A stretch of 64,000 nt of DNA from Kutzneria sp. CA-103260 (GCF_018263855.1 NZ_CP073318.1:2418001-2482000); one strand, 5' to 3'. Counted from the first letter of the stretch, positions 55,803 through 64,000 are shown. Made by a program: numbers and translations. Notes: a model not told the origin generated them from the sequence alone.

Positions 55803-56660
55803 TCACACCTGCATCTGTGCCCGGAAGTCCTGGGCGAGCTTCTCCAGGAACTCCCCGGTCTCGGCCCGTTCCAGCGCCACGCCCCGCAGCCGGTCCCAGT
55901 TGTCGACGAACAGCTCGAAGTCGCCCTCGTCGTCGATGTAGATCCCGCCCGCCGCGTGCTCGACGAAGACGAAGTCCTTGGTGGTGTCGGAGAATCTCAT
56001 GATCGTGAAGTCGTTGGGCACGTAGGCGAGCCTGGTGTCGAACGGGAGGACGTGGATGAAGGTCCTCGGATAGGTCTTCTCGAGTTCGATCAGGTGCTGG
56101 ACCTGGTCGAGCGCGACCGACGGGTTCGGGCCGCCCGGCATCCGGCGAAACGCGGCCTCACCGAGAATGAAGCGGTAGTACGGGGGACGCTTGAGGTCGA
56201 AGACCTGCTTGCGCTCCAACCGGTTGCGCACCAGTGAGGTGACGTCGGTCGCCCTGGCCTCGCCGAACTGCTTGAGCATGTAGTGCTCGGACTGCAGCGG
56301 ACCCGGAATGCGTTCGCCGTGCCAGCTGAGTATCTCCGAGGCGGCGGGTTCAAGATCGGTGAAGGTGCGGAACCAGTGGGGCACCGCGGAGCGGTATCCC
56401 GACCACTGGCCGCGCTGGACGCTGGCGCGGGCGAGGTCGGTCATCATGTCGACCTCGGTCCTGCTGGCCCCGAAGGCGTCCAGCATCAGCTTGAGGTCGG
56501 ACTGCTTGACCGAGACGGCGCCGGTCTCGATCTTGTTGATCTTCCCTTGTCCGCACCCGAGCAGCTCGGCGACCTCCTGCTGGGTCATCCCGGCAGCCAG
56601 CCTGGCCCGGCGGATCTCGTTGCCGAGTTGCCTACGCCGCGACGTCACCGTGCTGGACAC
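55803..56660 (-). CDS. XRE-type helix-turn-helix regulator with DUF5753 domain
   Basis: About 285 residues. The N-terminal XRE helix-turn-helix (RRARLAAGMTQQEVAELLGC, GQGKINKIETG) is followed by the DUF5753 domain (HGERIPGPLQSEHYMLKQ, IHVLPFDTR, FVEHAAGGIYIDDE). These WhiJ/AbaA-like regulators pair with small DUF397 proteins and influence development or antibiotic production in streptomycetes. GTG 56660 has GGAG 5 nt upstream; GTG 56678 is an alternative adding six residues. A DUF397 gene lies just upstream and a methyltransferase gene 43 nt downstream. Confidence 0.92.
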   Translation of the reverse strand: MSSTVTSRRRQLGNEIRRARLAAGMTQQEVAELLGCGQGKINKIETGAVSVKQSDLKLMLDAFGASRTEVDMMTDLARASVQRGQWSGYRSAVPHWFRTFTDLEPAASEILSWHGERIPGPLQSEHYMLKQFGEARATDVTSLVRNRLERKQVFDLKRPPYYRFILGEAAFRRMPGGPNPSVALDQVQHLIELEKTYPRTFIHVLPFDTRLAYVPNDFTIMRFSDTTKDFVFVEHAAGGIYIDDEGDFELFVDNWDRLRGVALERAETGEFLEKLAQDFRAQMQV

Positions 56661-56805
56661 CGGGTCTCCGCTCTTCACCTGCTGGGGCCAACGAGTGGAT
56701 CACTCTAGACCACATGCACTCACCGCGGCAGCGCTGGTGGCCATGTCCTGGTCACGCCGCGTGGCCGGGCCGACCGCGAGGAATAATCGACGGCGTCGAC
56801 GCGGG

Positions 56806-57039
56806 CTATGCCCGGTCGAACTGCCCGCACTTGGCCGCGGCCACGAACGCGCCCCACTCCTCGTCGTCGAAGACGAGCACCGGGCCGGCCGACAACTTGC
56901 TGTCCCTGAGTCCGACCAGTCCGTGCGCGCCGAGGTTCACCTCGACACAGTTTCCGCCGTTGGGACCGCAGAACGCCGCTGTCTCCCACGCGTCGCTGGG
57001 GAACGCGTCGCCGATCGCGGTCGGGTCGTAGCTGTCCAC
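56806..57039 (-). CDS. DUF397 small protein, partner of the XRE regulator
   Basis: 77 residues with the DUF397 pattern: AFPSDAWETAAFCGPNGGNC, VEVN, LRDSKLSAGPVLVFDDEEWG, FVAAAKCGQFD. These proteins are thought to modulate the neighbouring XRE regulator. GTG start. Its promoter region holds the paired GATTAATC sites shared with the divergent gene at 57127. Confidence 0.92.
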   Translation of the reverse strand: MDSYDPTAIGDAFPSDAWETAAFCGPNGGNCVEVNLGAHGLVGLRDSKLSAGPVLVFDDEEWGAFVAAAKCGQFDRA

Positions 57040-57075
57040 CTCGCACCCCCTAGATCAACAGTGTCTTGACGACGC

Positions 57076-57100
57076 GATTAATCATGCGGCAGGATTAATC
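57076..57100. promoter_or_regulatory. Paired GATTAATC operator
   Basis: Two perfect copies of the palindrome GATTAATC (57076-57083 and 57093-57100), centres 17 bp apart, stand out as AT-rich in the gap between the divergent DUF397 gene and the gene at 57127. They are a good candidate binding site for the XRE regulator of this cluster. Confidence 0.6.
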
Positions 57101-57126
57101 TCGAAGCAAGCTGGGAGGTGGCGCGT

Positions 57127-57468
57127 GTGATGCCAGTAGTCGGACAGGTCGTGACCAGTGCCGAGACCTACGGAGTTGCTGACCTGACCGTGGCGTCCAG
57201 AGCGACCAAGCCGAGAGGGGCCGTGCTCGACTCCCTCCCTCCGGTGCGTGATTATTCCGACCCGGTAGTAGTTCTCGGACGGCTCAAGCCGGGGAGGACG
57301 CGGGAGTCGCTTCGCGTGGTGCACGTGTTCCTGCTGACCGCCGAGGTTCTGCACGACACCGTGGCGATCGCTCGCTGCGGGGAGCCGGTGCGGGCCGGCG
57401 ACATGCAGTGGTTACTCAGCTTGACCGGCATGCCGTGTGAGCAGTGCGTGCTGGGCAGCCTGGCCTGA
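57127..57468 (+). CDS. Small unknown protein divergent from DUF397/XRE cluster
   Basis: About 113 residues (MPVVGQVVTSAETYGVADL start; a pair of Cys in MPCEQCVLG near the end). No named family recognised; it has no signal peptide or membrane helix. GTG 57127 sits 8 nt after GGGAGG; GTG 57118 and ATG 57130 are alternatives. Sharing the GATTAATC operator region, it is probably controlled by the XRE regulator. Confidence 0.65.
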   Translation: MMPVVGQVVTSAETYGVADLTVASRATKPRGAVLDSLPPVRDYSDPVVVLGRLKPGRTRESLRVVHVFLLTAEVLHDTVAIARCGEPVRAGDMQWLLSLTGMPCEQCVLGSLA

Positions 57469-57844
57469 CACGGGAATGTTCTCAGCGGTGTCGCCGGCCT
57501 CGGCGGCGCTGATCGCCTCGGCCGCTGCTGACCCTGCGGCCGGCCAATCCCGAACCGGTACGCCAGCGCTGGAACCCGATTCCGAGTAGCACGCCCGTGT
57601 GACGGACGGTTTGGGGCGCGGCCACCGGTGGGCCGGCGAGGAAGGGGCGAAACCTTTCGGGGCAACAGGATCACCTGACGGCCGACGACGTCGCCGCGAT
57701 GCGTGTGCCTGTTCGCGGAGGGATCGCTGGCAGGCTGGGCGGCGACGGCAGCGTGGTGCGGTTGACATTTCACCGACACTTGCCTTCGCTGGTGGTTCAG
57801 ACCAAGCTGGTCGAGGCCACCAGGCCCGACGAGGAGGCAGCCGC
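57469..57844. other. 376-bp leader of the GH84 gene
   Basis: No gene; the GH84 frame is open upstream but lacks protein-like sequence. It holds a DasR-like site (57791-57806), and GAGGAGG just before the GH84 ATG. Confidence 0.45.
57791..57806. promoter_or_regulatory. DasR-like (dre) site upstream of GH84 gene
   Basis: The core TGGTTCAGACCA (57793-57804) matches the DasR core TGGTCTAGACCA at 10 of 12 positions, 40 nt before the ATG. It is weaker than the chitinase site but fits the same GlcNAc-linked logic. Confidence 0.45.
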
Positions 57845-59767
57845 ATGCGGTGGAAACCCTTGCCCGGTGCGGTGTTTGCCGCAGCGATCCTGCTGTGCGC
57901 CGTTGCGCCGGCCGTGGCCGGCCCGACCTCGACAGCTGGGACACAGCTGCCGATCATCACGCCGACACCGCACCAGGAGGCCGCGAACGGTGCGCCGCTA
58001 CCGGTGGCCGGGCCCGCGACGGTGCTGGTCGGCAACGGGGCGGACGCGGCGACCAAAAACGTCGTCGCGACCGCGCTCACCGCCGCCGGGGCCACCAGGG
58101 TGACCTTCGCCGACCTGGGCGCCAGGCCCGGCCCGGGGCTGGCCGTCGTCGTCGGCCTGATGGGCGATGCCGCGGTGGCCACCGCGCTCCGTTCGGTCGG
58201 CGGCCAGGTGCCGACCACGCTGCCCGCGGAGGGGTACTCGCTGGCCGACCGGGGGCGGTTGGCCGTGCTCGCCGGCAACGACCCGGACGGCGTCTTCTAC
58301 GCGGCCCAGACCTTCAGCCAGCTCACCGGCCCGCACCGCATCGCCTCGGTGTCCATTGTGGACTACCCGCTGATGCCGTTGCGCGGCACCATCGAGGGTT
58401 TCTACGGCGCGCCCTGGTCGCAGTCCGACCGGCTGGACCAGCTGGCCATGTACGGCCGGCTCAAGATGAACACCTACGTCTACACCCCGAAGGACGACCC
58501 CTACCTGCGGGACCAGTGGCGGGACCCGTACCCCGCGGCGAACCTGGCCCAGTTGAGCCAACTGGTGCAGACGGCCGAGGCCAACCACGTGCGGTTCACC
58601 TTCGCGCTCGCTCCCGGGTTGTCCATCTGTTACAGCGATCCGAGCGACATCACCGCGCTGGAGAACAAGCTGGCCTCGGTCTACGCGATCGGCGTGCGTA
58701 GCTTCTACGTCTCGCTCGACGACATCAGCTACACCAGTTGGAACTGCGCGGCCGACCAGACCAAGTACGGCGCGCCCTCGGCCGGTGCTGCCGCCGCGGC
58801 CCAGGTCGACCTGTTGAACACCGTGCAGCACGGCTTCCTGGACGCGCACGCCGGCGCCCAACCGTTGCAGTTCGTGCCCACCGAGTACTCCGACCTGACG
58901 GATTCCCCGTACAAGAAGGAACTGCGGGAGAACCTGGACCCGCGGATCGTCGTGCAGTGGACCGGCACGGACGTGGTGCCGCCGTCCATCACCGTGGCCC
59001 AGGCGCGGGCGGCCGACACGGTGTGGGGCCGCAAGGTGTTCGTCTGGGACAACTACCCGGTGGACGACTACGGCCAGACCACCGGCCGGCTGCTGCTCGC
59101 GCCGTACGACAAGCGGGAGGCCGGGCTGCACGACGAGCTGTCCGGCCTGGTGATCAACCCGATGAACCAGGCGTCGGCCAGCAAGGTGGCGGAGTTCGGC
59201 GCGGCCTCGTTCACCTGGAACGACGAGAACTACGATGCGCAGCGCACCTGGGTCCAGGCGGCTGACTACTTCTCGCACGGCGACCCGGCGACCACCACCG
59301 CGCTGCTGGCCTTCTTCGACACCGAGCACGCCGCGCCCACCTTCGGCGACACCTTCTGGCAGCCGCAGGCCCCCGTGCTCGCCGCGAAGATCGACGCGTT
59401 CGACAAGGCGTGGCCGACGGACAAACAGGCCGCGGTCGCCCAGCTCAGCGGCTACGCCGACGTGCTGGCGACCGCCAGCGCCCAGATCCGCGCCCATGTG
59501 ACCGACGCGGCCTTCCTGACCGAGACCGCTCCCTGGCTGGATGCGCTCCAGCTGTGGGGTCGGGCGTTCGAACACACCCTGAGCGGCCTGAGGTTCAAGG
59601 CGGTCGGCGCGAACTCCCAGGCGCAACGGGAGTTCGCGGCGTCCGCGAGCCTGGCCGGCAAGGCCGCCGCCATCCAGACCATCCCCGGCACTACCCGCCC
59701 CCAGGGGGCGATCAGGGTGGCCGACGGCGTGCTGGACGTCTTCCTCAAGGCCGCGCCGACGATGTAG
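57845..59767 (+). CDS. Secreted GH84 beta-N-acetylglucosaminidase
   Basis: 640 residues with a signal peptide (1-26, ending AVAGP). Residues about 35-165 are the GH20b-like N-terminal domain (GYSLADRGRLAVLAGNDPDG). The GH84 barrel follows with RGTIEGFYGAPWS and the catalytic pair Asp292-Asp293 in YVSLDDISYTS, then the WDNYPVDDYG motif. The C-terminal 150 residues are helical. GH84 enzymes release GlcNAc by substrate-assisted catalysis from hyaluronan, mucin or O-GlcNAc glycans. The ATG at 57845 has GAGGAGG 8 nt upstream. A DasR-like site lies upstream, and the gene converges with the tethered sigma factor gene. Confidence 0.93.
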   Translation: MRWKPLPGAVFAAAILLCAVAPAVAGPTSTAGTQLPIITPTPHQEAANGAPLPVAGPATVLVGNGADAATKNVVATALTAAGATRVTFADLGARPGPGLAVVVGLMGDAAVATALRSVGGQVPTTLPAEGYSLADRGRLAVLAGNDPDGVFYAAQTFSQLTGPHRIASVSIVDYPLMPLRGTIEGFYGAPWSQSDRLDQLAMYGRLKMNTYVYTPKDDPYLRDQWRDPYPAANLAQLSQLVQTAEANHVRFTFALAPGLSICYSDPSDITALENKLASVYAIGVRSFYVSLDDISYTSWNCAADQTKYGAPSAGAAAAAQVDLLNTVQHGFLDAHAGAQPLQFVPTEYSDLTDSPYKKELRENLDPRIVVQWTGTDVVPPSITVAQARAADTVWGRKVFVWDNYPVDDYGQTTGRLLLAPYDKREAGLHDELSGLVINPMNQASASKVAEFGAASFTWNDENYDAQRTWVQAADYFSHGDPATTTALLAFFDTEHAAPTFGDTFWQPQAPVLAAKIDAFDKAWPTDKQAAVAQLSGYADVLATASAQIRAHVTDAAFLTETAPWLDALQLWGRAFEHTLSGLRFKAVGANSQAQREFAASASLAGKAAAIQTIPGTTRPQGAIRVADGVLDVFLKAAPTM

Positions 59768-59844
59768 CGGCGCTGTGCGGGCCGATGAGAACGGTGATGT
59801 CCTTGGCCGGCAAGGCGGCCGACGTCGTGGGATTCGCCCGGCCC

Positions 59845-61608
59845 TCAGCCGACGCTGGACTGCTGCGGCACCTGCGCGGGATCGGCCGGGGTGGCGCGGG
59901 TGAGGTACTGCGGCACCGGAGTTCCGTCGTCGCCGGTGTCCCGCACCAGCCCGTACCGGACCCAGCCGCCCTTCGCGCCGGTGGGCGGTGGCGTCGTGAT
60001 GTCGGCGGTCACGTCGTTCCAGGTGACCGGTGTGGCGGTGATGTTGTAGTCCGCGCCACGCTCGTTGTTGTTCAGAGTGACTTCGCCGTCGAGGTAGAAG
60101 TACTCGTTCTGCCACATCTGCTGGGCGCCGGGCGGCAGGACGACATAGCCGGCGGCGGGGCCGCTGCTGCCCACCGTCGGCTGGCCCATCCACGTGTAGT
60201 TCGCCGGGCTGCCGGGGTGCGTGTCGTCCATGCGCCGCTGCCCGCCGGAGGCGACATGGAACAGCTTGCCCGTCAGGCCGGTCCACGTCGGCATCACCAT
60301 CCCGCCGGGGCGGTTGAACCACGCGATCTCGTACCGCACCCGGATGTACCCGCGGCCGCTCAGCACGACGTGGTCGCCGCGGCGCATCATCACATACGTC
60401 CCGCCGATCCATCCCTTCTGCGGGTTGGCGTACTGGCCGCCGACCGCCGCGACCTGCTTGGCCGGCCGTACCGGCAGCGCCTTCGGCGGCGTCAACGGAT
60501 TCGGCGCCTTGTCCACGGTGTCCACCACGCTCCCGTACCGTGGCCCGGACGGCGCGGCCGCGCTCGACGACGCCTGTGTCGTGCCGGCGCGCAGCACGGT
60601 CGCCGACGGCTTGGCGGCCGATGACGTCGACGACGTGCCGGTCGGGAACGTTGAGGTGGCAGTCGGTGGGGCGTCGGCGACCTGTGCTGCCGGCAGCGCT
60701 GTCGGGGCGCCGCCGGTCGAGGCGTACACGGCGGTGCCCACCGTGACGGCCACCACCGCCGCGGCACCGGCGGTGACCGGCTTCGACAGCAGCGCCCGCC
60801 ACCCCTGCGGCGGACGCGCCGGCGACGCGCTCGTCGCCAGCACCCGTGGCAGCAACGCAACGGGTGGCAGCACCAGCGCGAGGCCCGCGAGCAGGCGTTC
60901 CGCCGGCACCTGGTTCCGCCACGCCGGTTCACAACGCCGGCAGTCCCTGGTGTGCTGGGCGATGCGCTTGCGCCAGAGGGTGTCGGGCCGCCGGTGCCAG
61001 TCGTGCAGCACCAGCGCCAACTCGCCGCAGCGTGGCTGCGCGCGGAGGACCCGAACGACGGTCCGCGCGGTTTCGAGCCTGGCCTTGCACCGCTGGACGC
61101 GCACGGCGGCGTGCTGCGGGGTGATGCCTAACGCCCCGGCCAGCTCGGCCCTGGTCAGCTCGCCGGACGCCTCCAGCCACCACAGCGACAGCAGCTCCCG
61201 GTCGCCGTCGTCGATCCAGCGCGTGGCCTCGGCGACCTCGCGCCGCTGCCCCGACAGCTCCAGCCGCAACAGCGTCAGATCCACGAAGTCGGAGCCGGGG
61301 TCGGCGGCGTCGGGCGCCAGCTCGCCCGCCGGCGCCTGGGCGGTGCGGCGGCCGTGGTCACGCACCTGCCGTACGGCGATGGCCACCAGCCAGGAGCGGA
61401 AGCTGGCGGGGTCGCGCAGCTGGCCGAGCCCGTTCACCACGCGCAGCATCGTCTCCTGCACGACGTCGTCCACGTCGGCGTGCCCGGCCAGCGCCCGCCC
61501 GACGATGTTGTAGACCAGCGGCAGATAGCCCGCCACCAACTCGTCCAGCGCCGCCTGGTCGCCGGCCCGCGCCGCCACCACCGTCGCGGTTCCAGGGTGT
61601 TTCCCCAC
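59845..61608 (-). CDS. Second membrane-tethered sigma factor with large unknown ectodomain
   Basis: 587 residues. Sigma region 2 (LVAGYLPLVYNIVGRALAGH, ADVDDVVQETMLRV, FRSWLVAIAVRQVRDHGRR) and region 4 (LTRAELAGALGITPQHAAVR) closely resemble those of the sigma-CAP protein at 2175, as does the Cys-bearing segment LWRKRIAQHTRDCRRCEP. One membrane helix lies at about 272-295, then a Ser/Thr/Pro linker. About 190 C-terminal residues form a beta-rich domain of unknown family (YANPQKGWIGGTYVMMRRGD, GRGYIRVRYEIAWF, QNEYFYLDGEVTLNNNERG). Predicted topology is sigma inside, beta domain outside. GTG start after GAGGGG. No separate anti-sigma gene is nearby. Confidence 0.87.
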   Translation of the reverse strand: MGKHPGTATVVAARAGDQAALDELVAGYLPLVYNIVGRALAGHADVDDVVQETMLRVVNGLGQLRDPASFRSWLVAIAVRQVRDHGRRTAQAPAGELAPDAADPGSDFVDLTLLRLELSGQRREVAEATRWIDDGDRELLSLWWLEASGELTRAELAGALGITPQHAAVRVQRCKARLETARTVVRVLRAQPRCGELALVLHDWHRRPDTLWRKRIAQHTRDCRRCEPAWRNQVPAERLLAGLALVLPPVALLPRVLATSASPARPPQGWRALLSKPVTAGAAAVVAVTVGTAVYASTGGAPTALPAAQVADAPPTATSTFPTGTSSTSSAAKPSATVLRAGTTQASSSAAAPSGPRYGSVVDTVDKAPNPLTPPKALPVRPAKQVAAVGGQYANPQKGWIGGTYVMMRRGDHVVLSGRGYIRVRYEIAWFNRPGGMVMPTWTGLTGKLFHVASGGQRRMDDTHPGSPANYTWMGQPTVGSSGPAAGYVVLPPGAQQMWQNEYFYLDGEVTLNNNERGADYNITATPVTWNDVTADITTPPPTGAKGGWVRYGLVRDTGDDGTPVPQYLTRATPADPAQVPQQSSVG

Positions 61609-61686
61609 GGCCCCTCGCTCCTCGTTGTCATCCTGCCCGTACCCAGGAGACGGACCGGAGCAAGCCGGATAACACTAAGTGGCGGG

Positions 61687-61962
61687 TCAGGCGAGGTCCT
61701 GTTCGAGCAGCGCGACGAGCGCGTCGACGGCCTCGCGGGCATGGTCGCCGTCGGCGCTGAGTTCGACTTCGTCGCCGTGACCCGCGGCCAGCGTCATGAG
61801 ACTGAGCACGCTGGCCGCGTCGACCGGCTCGCCCGCGGCGCCGTCGACGACCTTGGCGATCCGGACGCGGGCCAGGGACTTGGCGGCCGCCTGGGCGAGC
61901 AGCCCGGCCGGGCGGGCGTGCAGCCCGATGCTGGCGGCGACGGCGGTTCGGCGTCGGTACAC
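61687..61962 (-). CDS. ptsH: PTS phosphocarrier protein HPr
   Basis: 91 residues. Phospho-acceptor His15 in SIGLHARPAG; the later LSLMTLAAGHGDEVEL fits the regulatory Ser46 region. It carries phosphate from enzyme I to the sugar-specific EIIA. GTG start with GAGGAG 5 nt upstream, 9 nt after the EIIBC stop: last gene of the fructose PTS operon. Confidence 0.95.
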   Translation of the reverse strand: MYRRRTAVAASIGLHARPAGLLAQAAAKSLARVRIAKVVDGAAGEPVDAASVLSLMTLAAGHGDEVELSADGDHAREAVDALVALLEQDLA

Positions 61963-61971
61963 GAGGACTCC

Positions 61972-63423
61972 TCAGGCGTTGACCGGTGTGGCGGTGACGG
62001 CGGTGGCGGGGTCGGCGGTCCGTACCCGCAGCTGCTTGAGCAGGATCACAGCGGCGGCGGAGACGGCGGTGCCGATCAGCAGCGCGAGCGTGAACAGCAG
62101 CGGGCGGCCGATGAGCGGCAGGACGAAGATGCCACCGTGCGGGGCCCGCAGTGTGGCGCCGAAGGCCATCGACAGCGAGCCGGTGACGGCCGAGCCGAGC
62201 ATCATCGACGGGATGACCCGGAACGGGTCGGCGGCGGCGAACGGGATCGCGCCCTCGGTGATGAACGACGCGCCGAGGAGCCACGCGGCCCGGCCGTTCT
62301 CGCGTTCGGCCTCGGTGAACAGCTTCCTGCGCACGGTCGACGCGAGCGCCAGCGCCAGCGGCGGCACCATGCCGGCGCCCATCACCGCGGCCATGATCTG
62401 TAGCGACCCCGTGGCGCCGGTGGTCAGGCCGCCGACGGCGAACGTGTAGGCCGCCTTGTTCACCGGACCGCCCATGTCGAAGGCCATCATCAGGCCGAGC
62501 AGCGCGCCGAGCAGGACCGCGCTCACCCCGCTGAGGCTGTTCAGCCAGTGCGTGAGCCCGTCGGTCGCGGCGGCCATCGGCTTGCCGACGACCACGTACA
62601 TCAGCACGCCCACGACGATCGAGCCGAGCAGCGGGTAGACCACGACCGGCATGATGCCGCGCACGGCCTTGGGCACCTGGACGCGCTTGAGCGCCATCAC
62701 CACGCCACCGGCGAGCAGGCCGGCGACGAGGCCGCCGAGGAAGCCGGCGCCGACGGTCACCGCGACCGCCCCGCCGACGAACCCGGGCGCGATCGCGGGC
62801 CGGTCGGCCATGGCGAAGGCGATGAACCCGGCCAGCACCGGCACCAGGAAGCCGAAGGCGGCGCTGCCGATCTGGAACATCAGCGCGGCCCAGCCGGCCA
62901 CGGACCCGGCGTCGAAGTGCTCGGTGACCTTCGGCGCGCTGGTGATCTGGTAGCCGCCGAGCGCGAAGCTCAGCGCGATCAGCAGCCCGCCCGCGGCGAC
63001 GAACGGGATCAGGTAGCTGACGCCGGTCATCAGCCACTGCCGGATCCGCGTGCCGAGCCGGTCGTTGGCGCCGACCTTCGTGGTCAGCTCCGGACCGGCG
63101 GCCGGCGACGGCACGCCCGCCGCAGCCGCGGCCCTGGCCCGTTCGAACAGCCCGGCCGCGTCGTTGATGGCCTGTTTGACCGGCGCCTCGACGATCGGCT
63201 TGCCGGCGAACCGCTCCCGGCCCTGCACGGCGAGGTCGGCGGCGAAGATGACCGCGTCGGCGGCCGCGATGTCCTCGGCGGACAGCGGGGTCGACCCGGC
63301 CGAGCCCTGGGTCTCGACGACGACGGTGTCCCCGTTGGCCTTCGCGGTCTGCTCCAGGGACTCGGCGGCCATGTACGTGTGGGCGATGCCGGTCGGGCAC
63401 GCGGTGATGGCGACGAACTTCAA
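61972..63423 (-). CDS. fruA: Fructose-type PTS EIIBC permease
   Basis: 483 residues. The EIIB domain has phospho-cysteine Cys9 in ITACPTGIAHTYMAAE. After a linker (about 95-120) the EIIC domain spans eight or more membrane helices (SYLIPFVAAGGLLIALSFAL, AFDMGGPVNKAAYTF, SFITEGAIPFAAADP). It imports and phosphorylates fructose (or a mannose-type sugar) at the membrane. EIIA is a separate protein encoded immediately upstream, 1 nt away, and HPr follows. Confidence 0.95.
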   Translation of the reverse strand: MKFVAITACPTGIAHTYMAAESLEQTAKANGDTVVVETQGSAGSTPLSAEDIAAADAVIFAADLAVQGRERFAGKPIVEAPVKQAINDAAGLFERARAAAAAGVPSPAAGPELTTKVGANDRLGTRIRQWLMTGVSYLIPFVAAGGLLIALSFALGGYQITSAPKVTEHFDAGSVAGWAALMFQIGSAAFGFLVPVLAGFIAFAMADRPAIAPGFVGGAVAVTVGAGFLGGLVAGLLAGGVVMALKRVQVPKAVRGIMPVVVYPLLGSIVVGVLMYVVVGKPMAAATDGLTHWLNSLSGVSAVLLGALLGLMMAFDMGGPVNKAAYTFAVGGLTTGATGSLQIMAAVMGAGMVPPLALALASTVRRKLFTEAERENGRAAWLLGASFITEGAIPFAAADPFRVIPSMMLGSAVTGSLSMAFGATLRAPHGGIFVLPLIGRPLLFTLALLIGTAVSAAAVILLKQLRVRTADPATAVTATPVNA

Positions 63424-63424
63424 G

Positions 63425-63877
63425 TCAGGACACCTCCTGGCGGACGTAGTCGGCGACCGCCGCCGCGTCGCTCGCGTCGAGCAGGGTCTGTTTGAACTCG
63501 GTGCGCACCAGGCGGCGGGCGAGCGCGGCGAGGACGGTCATGTGCTCGGCGCCGCCGCCTTCGGGCGCGGCGATGAGGAAGATCAGCTTGGCCGGGCCGT
63601 CCGGCGCGCCGAAGTCGACGCCGGCCGGGCTGCGGCCGAAGGCGAGGGTCGGTGCGGTGACCGCGGCCGAGCGGCAGTGCGGGATGCCGATGCCGCCTTC
63701 GAGTCCGGTGGCCATCTGCGCCTCGCGCGCCTCGATGTTGGTGAGGAACAGTTCGATGTCGGTCACCCGGCCGGCGCGCACGAGGCGTTCGGCCAGCGAG
63801 CGGACGGCGGTGCGCCGATCCGGGGCGTCGAGCGTGAGGTCGACCAGGTCGGCGCTGATCAGGTCAGTGATGGTCAT
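63425..63877 (-). CDS. Fructose-type PTS EIIA
   Basis: 150 residues with the EIIA-Man/Fru fold and the phospho-acceptor His67 in GIGIPHCRS, preceded by the ALAERLV-type helices. It passes phosphate from HPr to EIIB. The ATG overlaps the stop of the upstream fruK-type gene (ATGA), showing translational coupling. Confidence 0.95.
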   Translation of the reverse strand: MTITDLISADLVDLTLDAPDRRTAVRSLAERLVRAGRVTDIELFLTNIEAREAQMATGLEGGIGIPHCRSAAVTAPTLAFGRSPAGVDFGAPDGPAKLIFLIAAPEGGGAEHMTVLAALARRLVRTEFKQTLLDASDAAAVADYVRQEVS

Positions 63878-64000
63878 GCGGCGGCTCCGCTGAGGTTGAC
63901 GGTGGGGTCGGCGGCGAACAGGCGGACCGCGTCCGCGTGCACGTCCTGTGGGGTGGGCATGCGGCTGCCCTCCTGGGTGACCGCGGCGGTGCCGTAGGCG
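63874..64000 (-). CDS. fruK: 1-phosphofructokinase, C-terminal end only
   Basis: Runs off the right edge; about 41 codons visible. The tail AYGTAAVTQEGSRMPTPQDV is typical of PfkB-family 1-phosphofructokinases, and the gene order kinase-EIIA-EIIBC-HPr is the classical actinobacterial fructose operon. It would convert fructose-1-phosphate made by the PTS to fructose-1,6-bisphosphate. Confidence 0.8.
   Translation of the reverse strand, partial: AYGTAAVTQEGSRMPTPQDVHADAVRLFAADPTVNLSGAAA

Noticed and set aside
57998..60922. 974-codon minus-strand frame across the GH84 and sigma genes
   Set aside because: Shadow frame spanning two convergent real genes; no recognisable domain.

Overview
The window comes from a high-GC actinomycete chromosome, most likely a filamentous member of the Pseudonocardiales or a relative (inference). 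The reasons are strong GC bias at third codon positions, many GTG starts, a PknG-type kinase module, an XRE/DUF397/DUF574-type regulator cluster, a Kup/KdpD pair, an iron-box-like DtxR site, a bL37 ribosomal microprotein, and many secreted glycoside hydrolases carrying ricin-type lectin domains. No tRNA, rRNA, CRISPR array, IS element or prophage was recognised.

Layout. 1-15 kb is a secreted-enzyme island: the 3' part of a lectin-tailed protein, a sigma factor fused through a membrane segment to an extracellular CAP domain, a GH29 alpha-fucosidase, a GH59 galactocerebrosidase-like enzyme, a GH3 beta-glucosidase with a freshly duplicated lectin domain, a LysR regulator and an M9 collagenase. 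15-18 kb holds a DUF4097 protein, a membrane protein and a divergent TetR gene that share twin palindromic operators, and a universal stress protein. 18.3-25.6 kb is a tightly coupled six-gene Ser/Thr phosphorylation operon: coiled-coil protein, PknG-like kinase, PP2C phosphatase, VWA protein, FHA protein and a GlnX-like membrane protein. 25.6-36 kb contains housekeeping and ion genes: PhoU, a 25-residue bL37 gene, an SDR, a KdpD-like sensor kinase followed directly by a Kup K+ transporter, an EF-hand calerythrin-like protein and a ZIP metal transporter behind a DtxR-type box. 36-37 kb is a patch of broken gene fragments. It is followed by a GH18 chitinase whose promoter overlaps a DasR-type site.

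38-46 kb carries an oxidoreductase operon divergent from an ECF sigma factor, an isochorismatase-like hydrolase, a GH5 enzyme, and an HxlR regulator facing a deacetylase/NmrA pair. 46-54 kb has two very large secreted carbohydrate-active proteins (one CBM35-bearing, one beta-helix) around a ROK regulator. 54.9-57.5 kb is a typical actinomycete XRE/DUF397/methyltransferase cluster with a paired AT-rich operator. 57.8-61.6 kb has a GH84 N-acetylglucosaminidase and a second membrane-tethered sigma factor, paralogous to the first but with a different ectodomain. The window ends in a fructose-type PTS operon (fruK fragment, EIIA, EIIBC, HPr) on the minus strand.

How it fits together: the window is dominated by capture of extracellular polymers (fucosylated, galactosylated, chitin or GlcNAc and collagen-type substrates). 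Local regulators include LysR, ROK and probably LacI and DasR inputs. Two sigma factors look able to sense something outside the membrane through their own fused ectodomains. A 14-base motif lies upstream, in the same orientation, of two secreted carbohydrate-active genes 50 kb apart. It is the best candidate for a shared control element, possibly linked to the tethered sigma factors (inference). Coordinates are read by eye; no database search was run.
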